Assembly (NCBI GenBank): GCA_002837195.1
Contig: KZ478062.1
Coordinates: forward strand, 310,001-374,000
Length of the DNA stretch: 64,000 bases
Reading direction: 5' to 3'
Source: Enterobacterales bacterium CwR94
GTDB taxonomy: Bacteria; Pseudomonadota; Gammaproteobacteria; Enterobacterales; Enterobacteriaceae
In this document: one piece after another, positions 45,246-54,466 of the stretch
How the letters are laid out: every line of letters starts with the position of its first letter
How positions within the stretch are numbered: the first letter of the stretch is position 1
Notes under the pieces: generated by a model
Told to the model about the DNA's origin: nothing
Seen by the model: the letters and a program-made list of their open reading frames with translations, nothing else
Database searches by the model: none
Position numbers and translations under genes: made by a program

Positions 45246-45295
45246 AATACTCTCCATTCCATCACTGGAATTATCATTGTTAAAAGCGTGAGGAA

Positions 45296-45565
45296 TTATC
45301 GGGTCTTGTAGATAACGGCATTAGCGCTCCATTTATTGCCATCCCCAGATGTGGTCAGGCGGATGACTGAAAAAACATCTGCCCCGGCAATATCAGTCTT
45401 TCTGTGCAAGGCCAGCATCGCCTCCTCTGCAGAATGTTCGCCAGACACGGAAATATGCCCTGCGTGTTGATATTTTTCGGTTTCACTGCGTTTTATTTCT
45501 GTAGATGAAAAAGCGGAAAAGGAAGTGAGCGATAACAAGGTTATCCATCCTGCTGCACGTATCAT
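45296..45565 (-). CDS. DUF1471 (YhcN/BhsA-like) periplasmic protein leading the metal efflux operon
   Basis: An 89-residue secreted protein. The signal peptide ends near residue 21 (SFSAFSS). The mature part carries the DUF1471 pattern: E..HAGHISVSGEHSAEEAMLALHRK, GADVFSVIRLTTSGDGNKW and NAVIYK. In E. coli such proteins are stress-induced and affect membrane permeability or metal tolerance. It is the first gene behind the minus-strand MerR-type promoter. A homologue lies on the divergent strand. Confidence 0.85.
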   Translation of the reverse strand: MIRAAGWITLLSLTSFSAFSSTEIKRSETEKYQHAGHISVSGEHSAEEAMLALHRKTDIAGADVFSVIRLTTSGDGNKWSANAVIYKTR

Positions 45566-45597
45566 GAGCGTATTCTCGTCTAAGGGGAGTAGATTGC

Positions 45598-45629
45598 ATA
45601 ATAAACTCTGGACTTGACTCCAGACTCAA
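45598..45629 (-). promoter_or_regulatory. MerR/ZntR-type promoter of the metal efflux operon
   Basis: On the minus strand, TTGAGT (45629-45624) and TATTAT (45603-45598) are separated by 20 bp. This long spacer is the hallmark of promoters activated by MerR proteins. The spacer contains the dyad CTGGA-n6-TCCAG (45608-45623), very like the ZntR site in front of E. coli zntA. Confidence 0.75.
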
Positions 45630-45843
45630 GAGCTCACACTTTTCATTTACCTAATATTACATGCTAAGGGATATTGGAAGGTCGAATGTCATTATTTTTA
45701 GATGAGGGTAGTGCTCATCATAATAATATTAAAGAGACGATACAGAGAACACCTGATAATGGAGTGCTGGTTGTCATGAATTGAAAATAAGCGAGTGTCA
45801 TTCTTCAGGATGATTAATTTACGTTAAAGGGACGGGTTGTACA

Positions 45844-45874
45844 TTGACTCTGGAGTTGGCTCCAATGTTAATTT
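45844..45874 (+). promoter_or_regulatory. MerR/ZntR-type promoter of the divergent DUF1471 gene
   Basis: TTGACT (45844-45849) and TAATTT (45869-45874) are separated by 19 bp. The spacer holds TGGAGTTGGCTCCA (45851-45864), a dyad close to the ZntR operator. The 355-bp gap 45566-45920 contains this and the opposing promoter and no other gene; a stem near 45703-45721 is of unknown use. Confidence 0.75.
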
Positions 45875-45920
45875 GAATGCGCAGTAAATTAAAAAATAAA
45901 ATCATTCTGGAGAGTATAAA

Positions 45921-46214
45921 ATGTTGAATAAAATTATGTTCACGCTGGTGGCTGCTGTTTCTGTTGCCTCCTTTCAGGCGTCTGCGGCGACAGAAATTCC
46001 CTTGATGGAGACCGATAAACATACTCATGTCGGCGATGTTTCAGTGAGTGGCAACGCTTTCTCCTACGAGGATGCCGCCGTACTGATTAAGCAAGAAGCC
46101 GAAAAAAAAGGGGCTGACCATTTTTATGTCAGTCGTTTTGCGATGAGTAGTCGTGGATTTGGTGCCAATGTCGTGCTCTACGATGATAAAATAACGGATA
46201 CCGCGCCAGAGTAA
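45921..46214 (+). CDS. DUF1471 (YhcN/BhsA-like) periplasmic protein, divergent from metal efflux
   Basis: A 97-residue secreted protein with a signal peptide ending SFQASA (cleavage near residue 22). The mature part has E.DKHTHVGDVSVSGNAFSYEDA and KKGADHFYVSRFAMSS, the DUF1471 core. It is a homologue of the protein at 45296-45565 and has its own MerR-type promoter and GGAGAG ribosome site. Co-regulation with the efflux pump suggests an envelope role in metal stress; the mechanism is unknown. Confidence 0.85.
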   Translation: MLNKIMFTLVAAVSVASFQASAATEIPLMETDKHTHVGDVSVSGNAFSYEDAAVLIKQEAEKKGADHFYVSRFAMSSRGFGANVVLYDDKITDTAPE

Positions 46215-46693
46215 ATATCTCCGTATTTTACGGTATTCACCGATCCAAAAATCCTGTGTGAGTCGTTGTTATTTTATCCAGCATAGTGTTATCACTTTTT
46301 AGATTAAGTGTCATGTAATGGTAAAATATGCCGCCCGTCGGTTTTTGCCTTAATGAACGATGGCCATGGAGAATACACTTCCATGGCTTTATTTTTGCCT
46401 TCTCGTTATCCTGGCACGTGTTCGGGCTGGAAATGCGCTCCTGAGCCTGTGCACATGATGAGCTATTTTCGCAGCCATGGCCTGTCAGTTCCGCGGCTGT
46501 GTGCTGGAGAGCGTCATGCTGCTATTTTTTCGCGACAACCGCCTTCAGGTTATGCGTTTGTTACTGTGATTTCGCCTTCTCGATCGCGCCACGATTCCCG
46601 GTTTTTCTTACTTATTGTTTTTATTTGAATTAAGAATCTTCTTAAGTTGATTTTTAATTTTTTCAGGCTGGGTGCCGCTTTAACAGAAAACAC
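46215..46693. other. Intergenic region, no convincing gene
   Basis: This 479-bp stretch holds AT-rich promoter-like sequence, for example GGTAAAATATGCC at 46319-46331. One open frame (46308-46628) has an unusual cysteine-, serine- and arginine-rich composition and no ribosome site, so it is not called. The dyad CGATCGTAACGATCG lies at its right end, near 46698. Confidence 0.4.
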
Positions 46694-46894
46694 TTGGCGA
46701 TCGTAACGATCGCGGGTGATTTTTTACTTTATTACAGGGGCTTCCTGGCTTATAAACAGTCAGGAAAATCAAGGACACGCGTAGCGGTTGATGAACTTTT
46801 GGCCCGTGATTTTGGCATCGTCAAGGGCATGCGATATATCTCAACCGCGCATCAACGCGACAACAAAAAAATATATTTGGTGATAACGAGATGA
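46694..46894 (+). CDS. Possible small protein coupled to the following lipoprotein gene
   Basis: A 66-codon frame starting at TTG 46694 and ending in an ATGA overlap with the lipoprotein gene. The product ends ARDFGIVKGMRYISTAHQ, then RDNKKIYLVITR, which has a plausible folded-protein composition. The start is weak and no family was recognised. The stop-start overlap is the main evidence; it could also be the tail of a decayed gene. Confidence 0.35.
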   Translation: MAIVTIAGDFLLYYRGFLAYKQSGKSRTRVAVDELLARDFGIVKGMRYISTAHQRDNKKIYLVITR

Positions 46895-47352
46895 AAAAAA
46901 TAGCAATTATTGCGCTCAGCGCAGTTGTGCTAGCAGGCTGTGCGTCCAAACAAGCTCAGCAACCGCTGGTCACGACATCTCAGAGCGTCCCACAGCCTGA
47001 ACCTCACTTCGAGAAACCGAGCGAAACGGTGCCGTTGCCGTCTACTGAAACTCAAAACTTTAGCCATTCGCAGCCCAGTAATGATCTGGAATCCACCAAT
47101 AAAGTGCGCGTGCAGCAGTGTCGTAAAGAGCTGGATGCTATGCGTATTTACAGCAAAGCCTCCTATGATAAGTATCTGGCGGAGTTTCAGCGTGTCGGCG
47201 CGCAGACCAACAAATATCTGCAAGTCAAAGATGCCATTGGGGCCGATATTGTCGATTTGGTCACACCGCGCTATCAGTTCCAAATCCGTGAGCTCTGTTT
47301 CCGCATTAAGAATCGTTTGTCGCAGTTAATTATCAACGCTGCAGCATCCTGA
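46891..47352 (+). CDS. Putative lipoprotein, unknown function
   Basis: A 153-residue protein with a clear lipoprotein signal: MKKIAIIALSAVVLAGCASK, lipid-modified Cys at residue 17, and Ala-Ser after it, which predicts outer-membrane sorting. A Pro/Ser/Thr-rich linker (about 20-70) leads to a helical domain (about 75-150) with two cysteines. No family was recognised. It lies upstream of prlC but with its own 137-bp gap, so a joint operon is uncertain. Confidence 0.75.
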   Translation: MKKIAIIALSAVVLAGCASKQAQQPLVTTSQSVPQPEPHFEKPSETVPLPSTETQNFSHSQPSNDLESTNKVRVQQCRKELDAMRIYSKASYDKYLAEFQRVGAQTNKYLQVKDAIGADIVDLVTPRYQFQIRELCFRIKNRLSQLIINAAAS

Positions 47353-47409
47353 TTTTCTCACCAGGGCGGCTTCGCGGTCGCCCTTTTGCTCTCCTTACGC
47401 CCCGCACCA

Positions 47410-47438
47410 TTGATTTTCGTTTCTGCTGCCCCCATGCT
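47410..47438 (+). promoter_or_regulatory. Candidate heat-shock (sigma-32) promoter of prlC
   Basis: TTGATT (47410-47415) and CCCCAT (47430-47435) are separated by 14 bp, near the sigma-32 pattern CTTGAA-n13-15-CCCCAT. It lies about 55 bp before the prlC start. E. coli prlC is heat-inducible, which agrees, but the -35 match is only partial. Confidence 0.45.
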
Positions 47439-47489
47439 GAAATAATTACGCGATTCGCGTGACCTTTCATACTGATTAAGGACGGCGCT

Positions 47490-49544
47490 ATGACCAATCC
47501 ATTACTCTCATCTTTTACGCTTCCTCCGTTTTCTGCCATTCAACCTGAGCATGTGGTGCCTGCGGTCAAAGCGGCGTTGGAAACCTGCCGTTCAGCGGTG
47601 GAAAAGGTGGTGGCGCAGGGCGCACCTTATCGTTGGGAAACACTGTGCCAGCCGCTGGCCGAGAGCGATGATCGTCTGGGACGTATTTTTTCGCCGATTA
47701 GCCACCTCAATTCCGTTAAAAACAGCCCAGAACTGCGTGAAGTGTATGAGCAAGTCCTGCCGCTGCTGTCGGAATACAGCACCTGGGTTGGCCAACATGA
47801 AGGCCTGTATCAGGCGTATCGCGATCTGCGTGATGGCGAGCATTACGCGGCGCTGAGCGTCGCCCAGAAGAAATCGGTGGATAACGCACTGCGCGATTTT
47901 GAACTGTCGGGTATTGGCCTGCCAAAAGAGAAACAGCAGCGCTACGGTGAAATTGCAGCGCGCCTGTCTGAGCTGGGTTCGGCCTACAGCAACAATGTGC
48001 TGGATGCCACGATGGGGTGGAGCAAACTGATTACCAACGCTGCCGAATTAGCCGGCATGCCAGAAAGCGCACTAGCCGCTGCGGCGGCGCAAGCCGAAGC
48101 CAAAGGGCAGGAAGGCTGGCTGTTAACGCTGGATATCCCCAGTTATCTGCCCGTAATGACCTACTGTGACAATGCCGCGCTGCGTGAAGAGATGTATCGC
48201 GCCTATTCCACGCGCGCCTCAGATCAAGGCCCGAACGCCGGGAAATGGGATAACACGCCGGTGATGGAAGAGGAACTGGCACTGCGTCATGAACTGGCTC
48301 AATTGCTGGGCTTTGGTTCGTTTGCCGAGAAATCACTGGCAACCAAAATGGCCGAAAATCCGCAGCAAGTGGTGGATTTCCTCAACGACCTGGCGAAGCG
48401 CGCGCGTCCACAAGGTGAAGCGGAGCTGGCGCAACTGCGGGCCTTTGCGAAAGCCGAGTGTGGCGTGGCGGATCTGCAGCCCTGGGATCTCACCTATTAC
48501 GGTGAAAAGCAGAAGCAACATCTGTACACCATCAGCGATGAGCAATTGCGTCCTTACTTCCCGGAAGAGCGCGCTGTTAATGGCCTGTTTGAAGTCGTTA
48601 AACGTATTTATGGCATTACCGCCAAAGAGCGCAAAGACGTGGATGTCTGGCATCCCGACGTGCGTTTCTTTGATCTGTTCGATGACAGCGGTGAATTGCG
48701 TGGCAGCTTCTATCTGGACCTCTATGCGCGTGAGCACAAACGCGGCGGTGCCTGGATGGATGATTGCGCGGGCAAACTGCGTAAAGCCGATGGCAGCCTG
48801 CAAAAGCCTGTAGCGTACCTGATTTGTAACTTTAACGGCCCGGTGAAAGGCAAACCGGCGCTGTTTACCCATAACGAAGTGACCACCTTGTTCCACGAAT
48901 TCGGTCACGGCTTGCATCATATGCTGACCCAAATCGACACCGCAGGCGTGGCGGGCATCAGCGGTGTGCCGTGGGATGCCGTGGAGCTGCCTAGCCAGTT
49001 TATGGAAAACTGGTGCTGGGAACCGGAAGCGCTGGCCTTTATCTCCGGCCATTACGAAACCGGAGAGCCTTTGCCGCAGGCACTGCTGGATAAAATGCTG
49101 GCGGCGAAAAACTACCAGGCCGCGCTGTTTATTTTGCGTCAGCTGGAGTTCGGCCTGTTTGATTTCCGTCTGCATGCGGAATTCAATCCTGAACAAGGTG
49201 CCCGCATTCTCGATACGCTGGCCGAAGTGAAAAAAACGGTTGCCGTGGTGCCAAGCCCGGCGTGGGGACGCTTCCCGCATGCCTTTAGCCACATTTTTGC
49301 GGGAGGATACGCCGCGGGTTACTACAGCTACCTGTGGGCAGATGTGTTGGCGGCCGACGCGTATTCGCGTTTCTCCGAAGAGGGGATCTTTAATCGTGAA
49401 ACCGGTCAGGCGTTCCTCGACAACATCCTGACGCGTGGCGGTTCAGAAGAGCCGATGGCCCTGTTCAAACGTTTCCGTGGTCGCGAGCCGCAGTTAGATG
49501 CGATGCTGAAAAACTACGGCATTGTGGAACCGACCGCCGCGTGA
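47490..49544 (+). CDS. prlC: Oligopeptidase A
   Basis: A 684-residue M3-family zinc metallopeptidase (E. coli PrlC has 680) that degrades signal-peptide fragments and other oligopeptides in the cytoplasm. The zinc motif [11 protein letters not shown] is near residue 470, with the third ligand glutamate in [11 protein letters not shown] near 503. The C-terminal [25 protein letters not shown] is the substrate-binding region. It is followed by rsmJ with a GTGA overlap, the same pair as in E. coli. Confidence 0.97.
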   Translation: MTNPLLSSFTLPPFSAIQPEHVVPAVKAALETCRSAVEKVVAQGAPYRWETLCQPLAESDDRLGRIFSPISHLNSVKNSPELREVYEQVLPLLSEYSTWVGQHEGLYQAYRDLRDGEHYAALSVAQKKSVDNALRDFELSGIGLPKEKQQRYGEIAARLSELGSAYSNNVLDATMGWSKLITNAAELAGMPESALAAAAAQAEAKGQEGWLLTLDIPSYLPVMTYCDNAALREEMYRAYSTRASDQGPNAGKWDNTPVMEEELALRHELAQLLGFGSFAEKSLATKMAENPQQVVDFLNDLAKRARPQGEAELAQLRAFAKAECGVADLQPWDLTYYGEKQKQHLYTISDEQLRPYFPEERAVNGLFEVVKRIYGITAKERKDVDVWHPDVRFFDLFDDSGELRGSFYLDLYAREHKRGGAWMDDCAGKLRKADGSLQKPVAYLICNFNGPVKGKPALFTHNEVTTLFHEFGHGLHHMLTQIDTAGVAGISGVPWDAVELPSQFMENWCWEPEALAFISGHYETGEPLPQALLDKMLAAKNYQAALFILRQLEFGLFDFRLHAEFNPEQGARILDTLAEVKKTVAVVPSPAWGRFPHAFSHIFAGGYAAGYYSYLWADVLAADAYSRFSEEGIFNRETGQAFLDNILTRGGSEEPMALFKRFRGREPQLDAMLKNYGIVEPTAA

Positions 49545-50287
49545 ACATTGCCTTAATTGATGAAACAGGCGCCGATGACGGCGCCTTATCTGTTTTAGCC
49601 GCGCGCTGGCAGTTACACCATGATGCCGACAGCGTGATGGCGCTGGTGCTGACGCCTGAGCATTTAGAATTGCGAAAGCGTGATGAGCCTAAGCTGGGTG
49701 GCATCTGGGTGGATTTTGTTGCCGGTGCGATGGCACACCGCCGTCGTTTTGGCGGCGGGCGCGGTGAGGCAGTCGCGAAAGCCGTGGGGATCAAAAGTGG
49801 CTATTTACCCGATGTGGTGGATGCCACCGCAGGTTTAGGCCGTGATGCGTTTGTGCTGGCGTCTATTGGTTGTCGCGTACAGATGCTGGAGCGTAATCCA
49901 GTGGTGGCGGCGCTGTTGGATGATGGTTTAACGCGCGGCTGGCAGGATGCCGAGATAGGCGGGTGGCTGAAGCAGCGTTTGTCGCTGTTACATGCTTCAA
50001 GTCTGGAGGCCCTGGCAACGCTCACTGAGAAGCCTGATGTGGTGTATCTCGATCCCATGTATCCCCACAAGCAGAAGAGTGCGCTGGTGAAGAAAGAAAT
50101 GCGCGTGTTTCAATCGCTGGTGGGCGCGGATCTGGACGCTGATGGGTTGCTATTGCCCGCAAGGCAACTGGCGAAAAAGCGGGTGGTAGTGAAACGTCCC
50201 GACTACGCACCGCCGTTGGCGGAGGTACCTACCTCCAATTTTGTGCCGACCAAAAGCCATCGCTTTGATATTTACGCACCACTGTAA
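49541..50287 (+). CDS. rsmJ: 16S rRNA (guanine1516-N2)-methyltransferase RsmJ
   Basis: A 248-residue methyltransferase (YhiQ). The start is GTG at 49541, sharing bases with the prlC stop, so translation is coupled. The S-adenosylmethionine site [18 protein letters not shown] is near residue 90 and the catalytic-loop region [21 protein letters not shown] near 167. It modifies G1516 of 16S rRNA. Length and sequence agree with E. coli RsmJ. Confidence 0.96.
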   Translation: MNIALIDETGADDGALSVLAARWQLHHDADSVMALVLTPEHLELRKRDEPKLGGIWVDFVAGAMAHRRRFGGGRGEAVAKAVGIKSGYLPDVVDATAGLGRDAFVLASIGCRVQMLERNPVVAALLDDGLTRGWQDAEIGGWLKQRLSLLHASSLEALATLTEKPDVVYLDPMYPHKQKSALVKKEMRVFQSLVGADLDADGLLLPARQLAKKRVVVKRPDYAPPLAEVPTSNFVPTKSHRFDIYAPL

Positions 50288-50292
50288 TACGG

Positions 50293-50322
50293 AACGCTTT
50301 CCCCAGCGTGAGGGAAAGCGTT
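50293..50322. terminator. Bidirectional hairpin between rsmJ and uspA
   Basis: An 11-bp perfect stem, AACGCTTTCCC with GGGAAAGCGTT, around an 8-base loop lies between the converging genes. It can serve both strands; T tracts are short. Confidence 0.65.
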
Positions 50323-50332
50323 AACGCTTCAC

Positions 50333-50770
50333 TTATTCGTCATCTTCGTCTTTCAGCGGCACAATCAGCATATCAACGTGAACGGTGTTGATAAGCTGGC
50401 GGGCTGAGGACATCAGCTTGCTCCAGAAATCTTGATGGTGACCACACACCACCATATCGACATCATATTTTTTAATCGCGTCTACCAACACCTGCCCCAA
50501 ATCGCCACTGCCGCTTAAGGTCTCTGTGATCGGGTAGCCCGCGCTGGTTGACAGCTCCGTCAGTGCGTTATGGGTCTCTTCCGAGATGCGCTTTTGCATG
50601 TCTCCAAGGTTCACATCGATTAAACCGGTGTACAGATCGGAATAGTTTACGTCCACGTGAATCAGCGACACTTTCGTTATGCCTGAGTGCGCAATCGAAA
50701 CGGCTTTTTCCACCAGAATTTTGCTTTCCGGAGAGAGGTCTACTGCAATCAGGATGTGCTTGTAAGCCAT
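50333..50770 (-). CDS. uspA: Universal stress protein A
   Basis: A 145-residue cytoplasmic protein (E. coli UspA 144). It starts [23 protein letters not shown], and the C-terminal half has [20 protein letters not shown], both typical of UspA. It accumulates in growth arrest and many stresses and forms dimers; E. coli UspA does not bind ATP strongly. It is divergent from uspB, as in E. coli. A -10-like TATACT lies on the minus strand at 50874-50869. Confidence 0.96.
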   Translation of the reverse strand: MAYKHILIAVDLSPESKILVEKAVSIAHSGITKVSLIHVDVNYSDLYTGLIDVNLGDMQKRISEETHNALTELSTSAGYPITETLSGSGDLGQVLVDAIKKYDVDMVVCGHHQDFWSKLMSSARQLINTVHVDMLIVPLKDEDDE

Positions 50771-51146
50771 GATAAAACTCCTTCCATTAGATACGATACC
50801 GATGCGATGGTCGCAGGGGGTTGGCGTAGGTCAGGTTCCACCTGTCCAAAGCCTGTTGTTATGGGTTAAGTATAGCGGTAATTGTTAACAAATGTGCCTG
50901 TGGCCCATGGCGTTTGCGACTCGGATCAACATGAAAGTTTTTCGTTTTTGCCTTAACAAGTAAAACATCGCTGGAAAATTTTTGAACATATCTCCTACAC
51001 TGAAAGTGAAGCATCCCGCACCCTGTGTGAAGGCGATATTCACGTAATAACAAAACACTGTTTTCTTCATGGTTGGCGAACCTACGCGGAACGTTTCGGC
51101 GCTTCCTGCCGTTGCTTGTCTCTGCGGTTTATGCCGGGAGGGGATC
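50771..51146. promoter_or_regulatory. uspA-uspB divergent control region
   Basis: No gene lies in this 376-bp gap. On the minus strand TATACT (50874-50869) may be the uspA -10. On the + strand CTACACT (50995-51001) resembles the sigma-S extended -10 (CTATACT), which would agree with sigma-S control of uspB known in E. coli. Exact starts cannot be set from sequence. Confidence 0.45.
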
Positions 51147-51485
51147 ATGACTATTAGCACTGTTGCGCTGTTTTGGGCTTTGTTTCTGGTGTGTGTGATG
51201 AATATGGTGCGGTACTTTTCGTCGCTACGTGCGCTGCTCGTGGTGCTGCGCGGCTGCGATCCGTTGCTGTATCAATATGTTGATGGTGCGGGCTTCTTTA
51301 CGTCGCACGGGCAACCCAGCAAGCAGATGCGGTTGGTCACCTATATTTGGTCACAGCGCTATCACGATCATCATGACGACGAGTTTATTCGCCGCTGTGA
51401 ACGTGTCCGGCGCCAGTTTCTGCTCACCAGCGCCCTGTGTGGTTTAGTAATTATTAGTCTTATTAGCCTGATGTTTTGGCATTAA
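51147..51485 (+). CDS. uspB: Universal stress protein B
   Basis: A 112-residue inner-membrane protein with helices near residues 4-22 and 90-110. The middle [20 protein letters not shown] and [21 protein letters not shown] are nearly as in E. coli UspB (111 residues). It is needed for ethanol resistance in stationary phase in E. coli. The start at 51147 follows GGGAGGGGATC. Its stop overlaps panM by four bases on the other strand. Confidence 0.95.
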   Translation: MTISTVALFWALFLVCVMNMVRYFSSLRALLVVLRGCDPLLYQYVDGAGFFTSHGQPSKQMRLVTYIWSQRYHDHHDDEFIRRCERVRRQFLLTSALCGLVIISLISLMFWH

Positions 51486-51874
51486 CGGTTCCAGACCCAG
51501 CCCTCAGGCTGCGCGCGAAAACCGTTGTGCTGCATAAAAGCCGCAATCACACGGTGATCTTCAACACCATCACTCGCCATCAGCCAGTGGCTGATGGCCG
51601 TGTTGTCCTGCAACACTTCTTGTAGCAAATAGTGACCGACACCGCGTCGGCGTGTGACGTCACGCACCACCAAATGTTGCAAATACCCTGATACACCCTC
51701 AATGCGCAGCGTGATAGCCGCCAACAGGCGATCGTTAAAGCGTGCGGCGTACAGGCGTTGATTCTCATCCAATGTGCTGAATAACGCGGGAAGCGGGATG
51801 TCTGGCCAAATTTTTTGCAGATCAATCTGGTCCTGTGCGGTCGGTTGCGTGATGCGCTCGATAGTGAGTTTCAT
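51482..51874 (-). CDS. panM: PanD-maturation factor PanM (PanZ)
   Basis: A 130-residue GNAT-fold protein (E. coli YhhK/PanM 127) that binds acetyl-CoA and promotes self-cleavage of pro-PanD, thereby tuning coenzyme A synthesis. MKLTIERIT opens the domain; LQKIWPDIP near residue 18, [13 protein letters not shown] near 41, and the CoA loop [18 protein letters not shown] near 70 match. It is divergent from the liv operon, in the same neighbourhood as in E. coli. Confidence 0.93.
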   Translation of the reverse strand: MKLTIERITQPTAQDQIDLQKIWPDIPLPALFSTLDENQRLYAARFNDRLLAAITLRIEGVSGYLQHLVVRDVTRRRGVGHYLLQEVLQDNTAISHWLMASDGVEDHRVIAAFMQHNGFRAQPEGWVWNR

Positions 51875-52262
51875 GGTCTCTGCCTGTCTGCAATTAGAAG
51901 GGATATTGTAGCGATTATGACCAGATGATGACGTGTAACTTTTTATGTACAAAAACAACGCAAACTGTTTTTAGACGAGGGAATTATCCGAGCAAATACT
52001 TATCTGTATGCCGATTAACCAGCATAATTCGCTATTATTAGCTTAATAGTTGTCCGAAAGTGCCAGGTAATTGTGCTGTGCGAGGCGTTATTTTATCAAT
52101 CTGTTAGTTGATTTACAGCAGAAAACTCCTGTTTAATAACCTGAAAAATAACGTCTTATTCTAAAAAAATGCCGTTAATCAGCCTAACTCGTTATTCCTA
52201 AACGGATTTTGCAGAGCCAAACGGTAATAAAACCAGCAATCACAACAGATGGGGAAGTTCGC
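51875..52262 (+). promoter_or_regulatory. liv operon control region with imperfect direct repeat
   Basis: The 388-bp gap has no gene. Segments 52009-52039 and 52170-52199 are imperfect copies of each other, both starting TGCCG and containing AGC.TAA.TCG.TATT, 161 bp apart. CACAACA at 52241-52247, beside the ribosome site GGGGA, is like the target of the small RNA GcvB. Lrp control is expected from E. coli. Confidence 0.5.
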
Positions 52263-53387
52263 ATGAAATTCAGTAAAGGGCGCGCGTTAGTCGCAGGCTG
52301 TATTGCATTAGCAATGAGCCACTCCGTATTGGCGAAAGATATCAAAGTGGCGATTGTCGGTGCTGCAACCGGCCCCGTTGCCCAGTATGGTGACATGCAG
52401 TTTACCGGTGCCGCACAAGCGATTAAAAACATCAATGCCAGCGGTGCATTGAAGGGTGACAAACTGGTCGGCGTTGAATATGACGATGCCTGCGACCCTA
52501 AACAAGCGGTCGCGGTGGCCAACAAAGTGGTCAACGACGGCATTAAGTATGTTATTGGTCACCTGTGTTCCTCTTCTACCCAGCCTGCGTCCGATATCTA
52601 CGAAGACGAAGGCATTCTGATGATCACCCCTGCGGCCACCGCGCCGGAACTGACATCACGTGGTTATGAGCTGGTGCTGCGTACCACCGGTCTGGATTCT
52701 GATCAGGGCCCTACCGCCGCGAAATATATCCTGGAGAAAGTTAAACCTCAGCGTATTGCTATCGTTCACGATAAGCAGCAATACGGCCAGGGGCTGGCCA
52801 CTGCAGTGCGCGACAGCCTGAAAAAGGCGGGCGGTAATGTGGTGATGTTTGAAGGGATCACCGCAGGCGATAAAGACTTCTCTACGTTGGTCGCAAAACT
52901 GAAGAAAGAAAACGTCGATTTCGTTTACTACGGCGGATATCACCCTGAGCTGGGACAAATTCTGCGCCAGGCAAAAGCGGCTGGCCTGAAAACCGGCTTT
53001 ATGGGACCAGAGGGTGTGGGTAACGCAACCCTGTCAAACATTGCGGGCGATGCTTCTGAAGGTACGCTGGTAACGCTGCCACAGCGTTATGACCAGTTGC
53101 CAGAGAACAAAGCCATTGTTGATGCCATCAAAGCCAACAAGGAAAGCAACCGTAAAGATCCTACCGGTCCGTTTGTCTGGACAACCTATGCTGCACTGCA
53201 ATCTCTGGCTGCGGGCTTAGAGAAAGCGGACGGCCAGGAGCCAGCGGATATCGCTAAATACCTGAAAGCCAATACCGTACCGACAGTGATGGGCAACCTG
53301 AGCTGGGATGAAAAGGGCGATCTGAAAGGCTTTGAGTTCGGTGTGTTCACCTGGCACAAAGACGGCTCTTCAACGGTAGCGAAGTAA
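52263..53387 (+). CDS. livK: Branched-chain amino acid binding protein LivK/LivJ
   Basis: A 374-residue periplasmic protein with a signal peptide ending SHSVLA (residue 24) before KDIKVAIVG. It binds leucine, or leucine/isoleucine/valine, for the LivHMGF importer. The conserved [20 protein letters not shown] near residue 100 matches both E. coli LivK and LivJ, while [21 protein letters not shown] is more like LivJ. The symbol livK is used for its position at the head of the operon. GGGGA lies upstream of the ATG at 52263. Confidence 0.93.
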   Translation: MKFSKGRALVAGCIALAMSHSVLAKDIKVAIVGAATGPVAQYGDMQFTGAAQAIKNINASGALKGDKLVGVEYDDACDPKQAVAVANKVVNDGIKYVIGHLCSSSTQPASDIYEDEGILMITPAATAPELTSRGYELVLRTTGLDSDQGPTAAKYILEKVKPQRIAIVHDKQQYGQGLATAVRDSLKKAGGNVVMFEGITAGDKDFSTLVAKLKKENVDFVYYGGYHPELGQILRQAKAAGLKTGFMGPEGVGNATLSNIAGDASEGTLVTLPQRYDQLPENKAIVDAIKANKESNRKDPTGPFVWTTYAALQSLAAGLEKADGQEPADIAKYLKANTVPTVMGNLSWDEKGDLKGFEFGVFTWHKDGSSTVAK

Positions 53388-53440
53388 TCAGGCGTCATTT
53401 GACCTGTTTAAGAGCCGAGGGGTGTATAACGCCTCGCTCT

Positions 53441-53511
53441 CCCTCCTCTGCATACGGGGGAGGGTGTTTAAAGATTCACTCCCTCCGTCTGTCCACTTAG
53501 GGCAGACGGAG
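53441..53511 (+). terminator. Two hairpins between livK and livH
   Basis: The first, 53441-53464, is CCCTCC with GGAGGG around 12 bases. The second has a 9-bp stem (53483-53491 with 53503-53511). Lacking strong T tracts, they probably stabilise the livK end or reduce read-through, which would keep binding protein in excess over membrane subunits. Confidence 0.6.
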
Positions 53512-53539
53512 TCAGTTTAGCCCAGAGTAGGCCCTCATT

Positions 53540-54466
53540 ATGTCCGAGCAGTTTCTCTATTTTATTCAGCAGTTGTTTAACGGGGTTACCCTCGGAAGCA
53601 CCTACGCGCTGATTGCCATTGGCTACACCATGGTTTACGGCATTATCGGCATGATTAACTTCGCCCACGGCGAGGTGTACATGATCGGTAGCTATGTCTC
53701 CTTTATTGTTATCGCTGGCCTGATGATGCTGGGCATCGACGTGGGCTGGCTGTTAATTACCGCCGCGTTCATCATGGCGATTGTGATTGCCAGCGCCTAT
53801 GGCTGGAGTATTGAACGCGTTGCCTACCGGCCAGTGCGTTCCTCCAAGCGCCTGATTGCGCTGATCTCTGCAATCGGGATGTCGATATTCCTGCAGAACT
53901 ACGTCAGCCTGACGCAAGGTTCCCGTGATTTAGCCCTGCCAAGCCTGATTACCGGGCAATGGACGCTGGGTGAAAGCAACGGCTTTGCGGCAACGCTCTC
54001 CACCATGCAACTGGTCATTTGGGTTGTTACCTTTTTAGCCATGCTGGCATTAACCCTATTTATTCGTTATTCGCGGATGGGTCGCGCTTGCCGCGCCTGT
54101 GCTGAAGACTTGAAAATGGCGAGTCTGCTGGGCATCAATACCGACCGCGTCATCTCGCTGACCTTTATTATCGGTGCCGCCATGGCCGCCATCGCGGGTG
54201 TGTTGCTGGGGCAATTCTATGGTTCTATCAACCCGTTTATCGGCTTTATGGCCGGGATGAAAGCCTTTACGGCGGCGGTGTTGGGCGGTATCGGCAGTAT
54301 TCCAGGCGCCATGATTGGTGGCTTGATTCTGGGTATCGCAGAAGCGCTGACCAGTGCCTATTTCAGTACGGAATATAAAGATGTGGTGTCATTTGCGCTG
54401 CTGATTGTGGTGCTGCTGATTATGCCTACCGGTATTCTGGGCCGTCCTGAGGTGGAAAAAGTATGA
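53540..54466 (+). CDS. livH: Branched-chain amino acid permease LivH
   Basis: A 308-residue inner-membrane permease, the same length as E. coli LivH. About eight helices are visible. [27 protein letters not shown] near residue 18 and the C-terminal half [20 protein letters not shown] near 241 are family signatures. It pairs with LivM. The stop overlaps the livM ATG (ATGA). Confidence 0.97.
   Translation: MSEQFLYFIQQLFNGVTLGSTYALIAIGYTMVYGIIGMINFAHGEVYMIGSYVSFIVIAGLMMLGIDVGWLLITAAFIMAIVIASAYGWSIERVAYRPVRSSKRLIALISAIGMSIFLQNYVSLTQGSRDLALPSLITGQWTLGESNGFAATLSTMQLVIWVVTFLAMLALTLFIRYSRMGRACRACAEDLKMASLLGINTDRVISLTFIIGAAMAAIAGVLLGQFYGSINPFIGFMAGMKAFTAAVLGGIGSIPGAMIGGLILGIAEALTSAYFSTEYKDVVSFALLIVVLLIMPTGILGRPEVEKV

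Noticed and set aside
46308-46628. 106-codon frame in the gap before the lipoprotein gene
   Set aside because: No ribosome site, cysteine/serine/arginine-rich composition, no recognisable domain, and AT-rich regulatory-like sequence around it.
48333-49292. 319-codon antisense frame opposite prlC
   Set aside because: The overlapping prlC is fully conserved with its zinc motif. The antisense product has no recognisable domain.
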